NCBI GenBank assembly: GCA_021324235.1
Contig: JAJPJM010000094.1
Span: 1-42,678 of the forward strand
Source: Verrucomicrobiota bacterium
Lineage (GTDB): Bacteria > Verrucomicrobiota > Verrucomicrobiia > Limisphaerales > UBA11358
DNA: 42,678 nucleotides
Reading direction: 5' to 3'
Under the pieces are notes generated by a model that saw nothing but the letters and a program-made list of their open reading frames with translations, was not told the DNA's origin and searched no databases. The position numbers and the translations under genes were made by a program. Positions 38,105 to 42,678 of the stretch are shown here, piece after piece (the stretch's first letter is position 1; each line of letters begins with the position of its first letter).

Positions 38105-38150
38105 GGCGGGAGCGGCGGGTTCGAGCCCCGCCGCTCCCGCCACTCTTTTT
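38105..38150 (+). terminator. perfect 15-bp hairpin with T tract at the prophage end
   Basis: The 15-base arm at 38105-38119 (GGCGGG...GGCGGG) pairs exactly with 38127-38141 around the 7-base loop TTCGAGC, and CACTC with five T residues follows, so the stretch could act as an intrinsic terminator. The same bases also read as a tRNA T arm and acceptor end (next entry), so the terminator may be a by-product of the tRNA 3' end. Confidence 0.5.
38115..38142 (+). other. tRNA 3'-end-like sequence, candidate right attachment site (attR)
   Basis: GCGGG-TTCGAGC-CCCGC (38115-38131) is a canonical T arm with the G53-C61 pair and T54 T55 C56 G57 A58. It is followed by CGCTCCC (acceptor 3' strand), a G in the discriminator position and CCA (38140-38142). 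G-CCA is typical of tRNA-Ser and tRNA-Sec. No matching 5' half or anticodon arm that satisfies tRNA geometry is present upstream, so this is a 3' fragment, as left at attR when a phage integrates in the 3' end of a tRNA gene. Prophage genes lie to the left and host-like genes to the right, which agrees with the orientation. Confidence 0.55.
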
Positions 38151-38190
38151 CCGGTCCTCCGCAGCCCCAGCCTCGAAGGCTTGTCCTCGA

Positions 38191-38289
38191 AATCTCTTTG
38201 GAGATTAGTGAGATTACGGGAACTATCGACTTGAGCCGCTTGGGAAGCGGCGAAAGGAATCCGGGCGAAGCCGGAGGCCCGCGAGGGCC
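38191..38289. repeat. cluster of four hairpins, candidate structured RNA or dispersed repeat
   Basis: Four exact short stems follow one another: AATCTC/GAGATT (38191-38206, loop TTTG), GCCGCTT/AAGCGGC (38235-38251, loop GGG), TCCGG/CCGGA (38260-38275) and GGCCC/GGGCC (38276-38289, loop GCGA). The last is a GNRA-type tetraloop. A row of stems of this kind resembles REP-like intergenic elements or a small structured RNA. There is no evidence for either beyond the pattern. Confidence 0.35.
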
Positions 38290-38900
38290 GAGCGAGCGAG
38301 AGCGAGTGAGTCAAACTTTCGTACAGTCCACCCTCCTTTTCACACCCACTCGCTGCATCGAAGTCCGCCACGCCGGGAGAAGACGGAATTCTAATGAAAG
38401 CGGAAGCAAACCGATGGCGGATGGCCTCTTTGTCGCGCCGTAGTCGGACGAAGGCAAATGAGCCGCCGCCCTCCAACGACGTTGACCATTGGCCATTTGC
38501 TATCGGCCATTTCCCGCCGCCCGCCCGTCGTTCCCTGCAATCTATATATCTATCTTGCATTGCCCAACCACTACCATCCCTCCGCGAATAAGTAATGCGT
38601 TGATGGCGTTGTGTGCGCTAAAAAGGCACGCAGGATGCTACCCTTTCTTCGATTTCGCGGAGTTTGATTTTCATAATCGAATTCTCTCTCCTGTCATTTG
38701 TGTCTCTTTGGTTCGAGCCCGAGTGTTCGGTTTTGTAAGTCATCTTCCGACCCCTGCATTCTTCCAACTGTTTCAGAATCGTGTCCTATGATCGATGCGA
38801 TTTGGTCCAAAACCTACGGATGGAAATGTGGTCGCCTATTGCCCTTTGGGTTTACTCGACTCACCCAATACACAACTTTCTCGCGCAGGTCTAAAAGAGA

Positions 38901-38936
38901 GCCCGTTTGAACAATCGGGCCTGGGGAAACAGGCCC
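38901..38936 (+). promoter_or_regulatory. two mutually exclusive hairpins in the leader of the first host gene
   Basis: GCCCG/CGGGC (38901-38920) and GGGCCTG/CAGGCCC (38917-38936, loop GGGAAA) share bases 38917-38920, so only one can form. They end 16 bp before ATG 38953. This is the arrangement of an attenuator or small riboregulator controlling ribosome access. It resembles no riboswitch class that I can name. Confidence 0.4.
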
Positions 38937-38952
38937 TTCTCGGGTGAAAACT

Positions 38953-39969
38953 ATGAAAAGGAATATCATATTGTTAATCGCAGTTGCTTCAGCCGCAAAC
39001 TTGGGTATCGCGCATGCCGGAGAGATCGGACACTACAGTGGCGGGTTTTTTGACATCCGTGATTATTTTGTCCCGCCAACCCCCGGCATTTATGGCGCGT
39101 TGTACAACTACTATTACTCCACCGACCGCTTGAACGACCGCAACGGCAACCAGGTCAGCTCCGTAACCGTTAATTCGCCGGCCGGACCGGTCGATGTGAA
39201 CGTCAATGTGCATCTGCATTCCTACGTGTTCGCGCCGGTGCTCATGTATGCTTCATCCTGCAAAATATTGGGCGCCAATTACGGTGCCTGGATCGCGCCT
39301 ACATTCGCGAACAATACCCTGGGAGCGGAATTGTCCGTCGCGAACAGGGTGGGCGGCAGTTTGAACAACAATTCCAGCTTTGGCGTGGGCGACCTTGTCG
39401 TGCAACCGGTCTGGCTGGACTGGAAGATGAATCATTTGGACCTCTCGCTCGCGTATGCCTTTTATGCGCCGGTGGGCAGGTATAACACGCGGACGGTTAC
39501 TCTACCTAACAACGCGAGTGTGACGGTTGGCTCCGCGAATAATATCGGATTAGGATATTGGACGCAGCAGGCTCAGGGCGCGATGGCCTGGTATCCGTGG
39601 ACCAACAAGGCAACGGCCGTCATGGCAACAGGGACCTACGAGTACAACAGCGAGCAAAGGGACACCGATGTGAGACCGGGGCAAATGCTCACACTCAATT
39701 GGGGCATCAGCCAGTATCTGCCGCTGAACAAATGTAAGTGCCTCCTGCTGGAGGTTGGCCCGGCCGGTTACGATTCCTGGCAGATCACCGATTCCACTGG
39801 CAGCGGTGCCAGCAGCTCACGCAGCCAGGTCCATGGTGTTGGCGGACAGGTTGGCCTGACTTATGTACCGTGGAATGCGTTCATCACGGCCCACGGCTAC
39901 TACGAATATGCTTCCGAGGCCCGTTTTCAAGGCGCGTCGATAAGCCTCAACCTCGGAATAAAATTCTGA
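38953..39969 (+). CDS. Phenol_MetA_deg-type outer membrane protein
   Basis: The 338-residue protein starts at ATG 38953; an alternative GTG lies 9 bp upstream at 38944. It has a signal peptide (RNIILLIAVASAANLGIAHA) and then a beta-barrel with alternating hydrophobic strands. GEIGHYSGGFFDIRDYFVPP, FGVGDLVVQPVWLDWKMNHL, LSLAYAFYAPVGRY and NIGLGYWTQQAQGAMAWYPW match the family labelled MetA-pathway of phenol degradation, outer membrane proteins that may carry small hydrophobic compounds. The closing GASISLNLGIKF suits the final barrel strand. It is host-like and begins right of the prophage. Confidence 0.75.
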   Translation: MKRNIILLIAVASAANLGIAHAGEIGHYSGGFFDIRDYFVPPTPGIYGALYNYYYSTDRLNDRNGNQVSSVTVNSPAGPVDVNVNVHLHSYVFAPVLMYASSCKILGANYGAWIAPTFANNTLGAELSVANRVGGSLNNNSSFGVGDLVVQPVWLDWKMNHLDLSLAYAFYAPVGRYNTRTVTLPNNASVTVGSANNIGLGYWTQQAQGAMAWYPWTNKATAVMATGTYEYNSEQRDTDVRPGQMLTLNWGISQYLPLNKCKCLLLEVGPAGYDSWQITDSTGSGASSSRSQVHGVGGQVGLTYVPWNAFITAHGYYEYASEARFQGASISLNLGIKF

Positions 39970-40045
39970 GGAATCCGCCTTCGTGCGACTTCTATCTGAA
40001 ACGGGTGCAAACCGCCGCGGAGCCGGTCAAAAATAACATTCACTC

Positions 40046-40080
40046 AACACCCCGCTAAAGCGCCGCTTTAGCAGGGTGTT
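40046..40080. terminator. long inverted repeat terminator between convergent genes
   Basis: AACACCC, C, GCTAAAGCG (40046-40062) and CGCTTTAGC, A, GGGTGTT (40064-40080) pair over 16 bp with one C/A mismatch and a minimal loop. It lies between the stop of the outer membrane protein gene and the convergent minus-strand gene. It would work in both directions. A T tract is weak, so efficiency is uncertain. Confidence 0.6.
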
Positions 40081-40120
40081 AATGAGCGGCTCGTGAAACG
40101 CAATCGCCACATGCTTTTTC

Positions 40121-41002
40121 CTACAGCGTCACTGTCTTATAAAGCGTCACGCCGTTTTGCATCACGGGCTGGTAATACATGCCGTTCGCCTGGTAGTAAA
40201 CCACACCGTTCACCGTGGTTTGTTGCGCTCCGGGCGGCAACACACTCACCGTGACTCCGAGCGGGGGATTCACGACGGTGTAACCACCGGCGCCTTGCTG
40301 GTAATAGACTCCGTCGGCGACCTCGTAATTGACACCTCCCACCACCACGGGCTCGCTGAAGGCAGGCAGGGTGTTGACGACAGTTCCAACCGCCGCCGCC
40401 GTCACTGCGCCTGCGGCAAATCCGCCCCAGAAGTTGCCGTTGTCATTATAACCGTGATAGCCGTAGTAGCCATTGTTGTGAACATTCACATCCACGTGGT
40501 TGTAATTCGCAGTGCCGTACCCCGTACCGCTGTAACTCCGGTTGACGTTATAACTGCCGTTGCCGTAACCGGTGGTGCTGAGGTTCCGGTTCACGTCAGA
40601 ATTGTAAGAGCCGTTCGGGCCGCTGCCGCTACGGTTGACATTGGCATTGTAATTGCCGGGGCTGCCACTGACATTCCGGTTGACGTCGGAATTGTAAGTG
40701 TTGCCGTTGACGTTGGCGCTACGATCGACATTTTCGTGGTAGTTGCCGGGGCTGCCACTGACACTGCGGTTGGCGTTGTATGAATTGCCGTCGGCGCCAC
40801 TGAAGCTCCGGTTGGCGTCACCGTGGAAAGAGCCATCTCCACCGCTGAAACTATGGCTCTCACTGGCGAATCCGCCACCGCCGGCATGAATGCCACCCCC
40901 GCCTCGGCCGGCTGATGTGACTGGTGCCCACAGCGCGCCCGCCAGCACTGTGGCGACGAGCAAACGAAGTGTCTGTTGCATGGAAAAGATTTGATGTTTC
41001 AT
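40121..41002 (-). CDS. exported Gly/Asn/Ser-rich protein with DUF6515-like end
   Basis: The 293-residue protein starts at ATG 41002 behind GAAAGGAAA. A signal peptide (LRLLVATVLAGALWAPVTSA, residues about 12-32) is followed by a repetitive Gly/Asn/Ser region with the units SGSPGNY, SGADGNSY and YNSDVNRN at about 30-150. A membrane-proximal GNFWGGFAAGAVTAAAVGTV follows, then a beta C-terminus (GVTVSVLPPGAQQTTVNGVV, YYQANGMYYQPV) as in the DUF6515-type family. It is downstream of the DUF2092 gene in the same direction (43-bp gap), and such pairs are found together in other bacteria. Role unknown; probably envelope related. Confidence 0.65.
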   Translation of the reverse strand: MKHQIFSMQQTLRLLVATVLAGALWAPVTSAGRGGGGIHAGGGGFASESHSFSGGDGSFHGDANRSFSGADGNSYNANRSVSGSPGNYHENVDRSANVNGNTYNSDVNRNVSGSPGNYNANVNRSGSGPNGSYNSDVNRNLSTTGYGNGSYNVNRSYSGTGYGTANYNHVDVNVHNNGYYGYHGYNDNGNFWGGFAAGAVTAAAVGTVVNTLPAFSEPVVVGGVNYEVADGVYYQQGAGGYTVVNPPLGVTVSVLPPGAQQTTVNGVVYYQANGMYYQPVMQNGVTLYKTVTL

Positions 41003-41045
41003 GATGTTATTTCCTTTCTTTCAAAGGTTGTTGGAATCGTTGGAG

Positions 41046-41801
41046 CTATTCGGCATTCGGGTCTATTGGCTTGCCCGGCAGCATTTCAATCCTGTTGGCT
41101 CCGTGAGGTGCCGAGAACACAAAGGTGTCGTCCGGAAGCCGGCTGTTAAGCTCCCAGTCGGTGAAGATGGCCGTGACTTGTGGTTGCGCCGGCTCTTTTT
41201 TGTAGGTGATGACCAGCTTTCGCGGCAGGGAAGTACTGTCAGCAATCCAGAGCTGCCAATCCACGGCGTCCGTGCTGAAGGCGATGTGCCGGCATGGCGT
41301 TCCGAGCACGTCAACTTTGCCAAAATAAGCGCCGCCCTTGGTTCCCTGCATGGCGCTCTTGTAAGGATCGCTCACCAGGAGGTCTTCCAAAGGAAAGTGG
41401 ACGCCATACTTGTCGCTGGCGGCGTCCAATACCTTGTCAATGTTATCAGGAACTTGAATGGTTCCGTAAAGGTTGTTCATCCGATCGAGCAAGGTGAGGG
41501 ATTTGCCATCATACCAGAAACCGCGGCTGCGCGTCGGAGAGCGAACTTCAATCTGCACACGGTCGGGCCGCCGGAGTCGAATATCGACAGTCTTGGAGGT
41601 GGAGACTTTGTGGCCCGCGACCACGTTGTCTTCCCAAACCTCAGCTTTGAACGAAAGCGCTTTGGCCTCGGTCAGTTTGGAACTGCACTCACGGAGCAGG
41701 CGGTCGGCCTCGGGATGTATTGGATTCTCCGCGGCCAGCGCAGGTCCGGCTGAGACGCCGCCACAAAGGACGGCCATTAGTAACGAAAGTTTGATTTTCA
41801 T
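41046..41801 (-). CDS. DUF2092 lipoprotein-carrier-like periplasmic protein
   Basis: The 251-residue protein starts at ATG 41801. A signal peptide (MKIKLSLLMAVLCGGVSAGP, ALAA cleavage) is followed by a LolA-like half-barrel: EADRLLRECSSKLTEAKALS, FKAEVWEDNVVAG, VDIRLRRPDRVQIEV, RGFWYDGKSLTLLDR, then WIADSTSLPRKLVITYKKEP and PDDTFVFSAPHGANRIEMLP. This matches DUF2092, periplasmic proteins with a LolA/LppX-like fold that probably hold a hydrophobic ligand. It forms a likely operon with the downstream exported protein gene. Confidence 0.75.
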   Translation of the reverse strand: MKIKLSLLMAVLCGGVSAGPALAAENPIHPEADRLLRECSSKLTEAKALSFKAEVWEDNVVAGHKVSTSKTVDIRLRRPDRVQIEVRSPTRSRGFWYDGKSLTLLDRMNNLYGTIQVPDNIDKVLDAASDKYGVHFPLEDLLVSDPYKSAMQGTKGGAYFGKVDVLGTPCRHIAFSTDAVDWQLWIADSTSLPRKLVITYKKEPAQPQVTAIFTDWELNSRLPDDTFVFSAPHGANRIEMLPGKPIDPNAE

Positions 41802-42012
41802 GTTTCAATTCATAGTTTAAGCGCCTCATTTGGTCGGAAGCCGGGATCATAAAAGCCGCGCAGCACAGCAGTCGGCGGAGGCGCCCGCCCGCTGCCGCGT
41901 TGCCGCAGCGTTGCCGAAACCCGAATGTCCTTAATCGACGCTCAGCCCGGTCGAACGACGCCACAATAACCCTTAAGAAGTAGGACATGGGGTGTCCTCA
42001 GGTCCCAGTCCC

Positions 42013-42678
42013 TCACGGCGCAAAGATCAGAATAAAATACACCACAAACAGCACCAGATGAACGAAGCCATTCAACACGTTCGTGTGCCCGGTCAGGCAC
42101 GTCAGCGACGCCACCGCCAGTGTGGTCACCAGTAGAATTTGATTCACCGGGTCCAGCCCCAGTTGCACCGTCTTCCCCGTAATCAAGCTGATGAGAATCA
42201 CGGCGGGCACCGTGAGCGCAATCGTCGAGAGCGCCGCCCCGAACAAAAGATTCACCGCCCGCTGAATCTTGTTTTCCCACGCGGCCCGGACGCCCGCCAT
42301 TCCTTCCGGCGCAAGAATGAGAATCGCCACCACCACACCGCTCACGGCTGCCGGCGCACCGAGTTGCCGCGCCTCAAAGTCCAGCACTACGGAGATTCTC
42401 TTCGCCAGAATCACCACCGGCAGCAACCACGCGATCAACAGGATGGCATGATATGGAATCGAGCGGACGTTGTGATGCACCTCAATGGCGCCCTCCACCG
42501 CGCCGCCCTTCTCCTGAAAATAATGCGGATGCCGCCGCGTCTGCACTGCGAGGAACACACAATAAAGCCCAATGGTGACCAGCATCAGCGTCGCGGCGCG
42601 CACATCTGCCAGCGCACGCGTCGTCGATGTCGCCGTGTAATACGGCAGAATCAGCCCACACGCCGCCAGTGGCACCAG
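42013..42678 (-). CDS. chaA: ChaA-type Ca2+/H+ antiporter, N-terminus outside window
   Basis: The frame runs from the right edge to a stop at 42013-42015; the start lies outside, as no stop interrupts the reading into the edge. The 221 visible residues contain about seven hydrophobic segments (LMLVTIGLYCVFLAVQTR, IPYHAILLIAWLLPVVIL, GVVVAILILAPEGMAG, LLFGAALSTIALTVPAVILI). NKIQRAVNLLFGAALSTIAL contains the second alpha repeat (LFGAALSTIALTVP) characteristic of the CaCA cation/proton exchangers of the ChaA type. It exchanges Ca2+ or Na+ for protons across the inner membrane. It is a host gene. Confidence 0.8.
   Translation of the reverse strand: MVPLAACGLILPYYTATSTTRALADVRAATLMLVTIGLYCVFLAVQTRRHPHYFQEKGGAVEGAIEVHHNVRSIPYHAILLIAWLLPVVILAKRISVVLDFEARQLGAPAAVSGVVVAILILAPEGMAGVRAAWENKIQRAVNLLFGAALSTIALTVPAVILISLITGKTVQLGLDPVNQILLVTTLAVASLTCLTGHTNVLNGFVHLVLFVVYFILIFAP

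Larger units (their letters stand above)
38143..38952. other. 810-bp non-coding region between attachment site and first host gene
   Basis: I find no convincing coding region. The only open frames are short, without ribosome sites, and in different frames. The region contains a run of hairpins at 38191-38289, direct copies of gagcgag-like 8-mers just after it, and a leader structure close to the first host gene (38901-38936). Confidence 0.6.

Noticed and set aside
38050-38142. Complete class II tRNA ending at the 38142 CCA
   Set aside because: GGGAAAG at 38052-38058 mismatches the acceptor strand twice, and no anticodon arm with a 7-base loop could be drawn, so only the 3' fragment is called.
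38700-38740. GGTTCGAGCCC at 38710-38720, an 11-bp copy of the tRNA T-loop region
   Set aside because: It is not followed by a pairing acceptor strand or CCA, and the T stem would need wobble pairs. It is treated as chance similarity or a remnant, not a tRNA.
1-42678. CRISPR array
   Set aside because: No series of equal direct repeats with spacers of constant length was seen. The iterons are palindromic and irregularly spaced.
1-42678. Insertion sequence or transposase
   Set aside because: No DDE or HUH transposase motif and no terminal inverted repeats with target duplications were recognised.

Overview
The window is most simply read as the right-hand part of an integrated podovirus-like prophage (positions 1 to about 38140) followed by bacterial host DNA (about 38143 to 42678). 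The host is probably a Verrucomicrobiota member. The grounds are the high G+C, lipid-poor Asn/Thr-rich exported proteins, and an exported protein carrying the ASPDLVNW...RRSCFFRA type C-terminal pattern that I associate with verrucomicrobial secreted proteins. The lineage call is inference. No integrase is visible, and the minus-strand gene cut by the left edge suggests the prophage continues to the left.

Layout. Positions 1-700 hold a divergent control region: two paralogous ribbon-helix-helix (RHH) proteins transcribed away from back-to-back promoters with a tandem 10-bp repeat. Positions 840-8004 are early genes on the plus strand, nearly all coupled by ATGA, GTGA, TGATG or TTGA overlaps: small zinc-ribbon proteins, a HTH protein, a DNA-binding-like protein, a J-domain protein and a probable replication initiator. 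The initiator gene (6606-7664) contains four palindromic iteron-like repeats spaced 44, 55 and 99 bp, a good candidate for the replication origin. Positions 8001-11396 hold small membrane proteins, an antisense LuxR-type regulator, a Mu Gam-like DNA-end protector and an exported fibronectin-like protein.

Positions 11416-18794 are packaging and head genes: small and large terminase, portal, scaffold-like protein and N4-gp56-type major capsid. Positions 18882-27393 hold exported beta-rich proteins, a signal-peptide-bearing tailspike-like protein, a holin/lipoprotein lysis-like group and tail proteins. Positions 27413-37217 hold internal virion (ejection-type) proteins, a sulfotransferase lying between two paralogous virion proteins, and a 1786-residue giant protein. 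No tape measure, tail tube or sheath gene is seen, which with the N4-gp56 capsid and the giant internal protein suggests a short-tailed virion. No endolysin was recognised.

At the right end a three-gene minus-strand operon (37069-37936) has its own promoter and encodes a Tad1/Acb2-like candidate anti-defence protein, a KTSC-domain protein and an unknown protein. A tRNA 3'-end-like sequence ending in CCA (38115-38142) is the likely right attachment site. Beyond it lie an 800-bp non-coding region with a run of hairpins, a Phenol_MetA_deg-type outer membrane protein gene, a DUF2092 / Gly-Asn-rich exported protein pair, and a truncated ChaA-type Ca2+/H+ antiporter gene.
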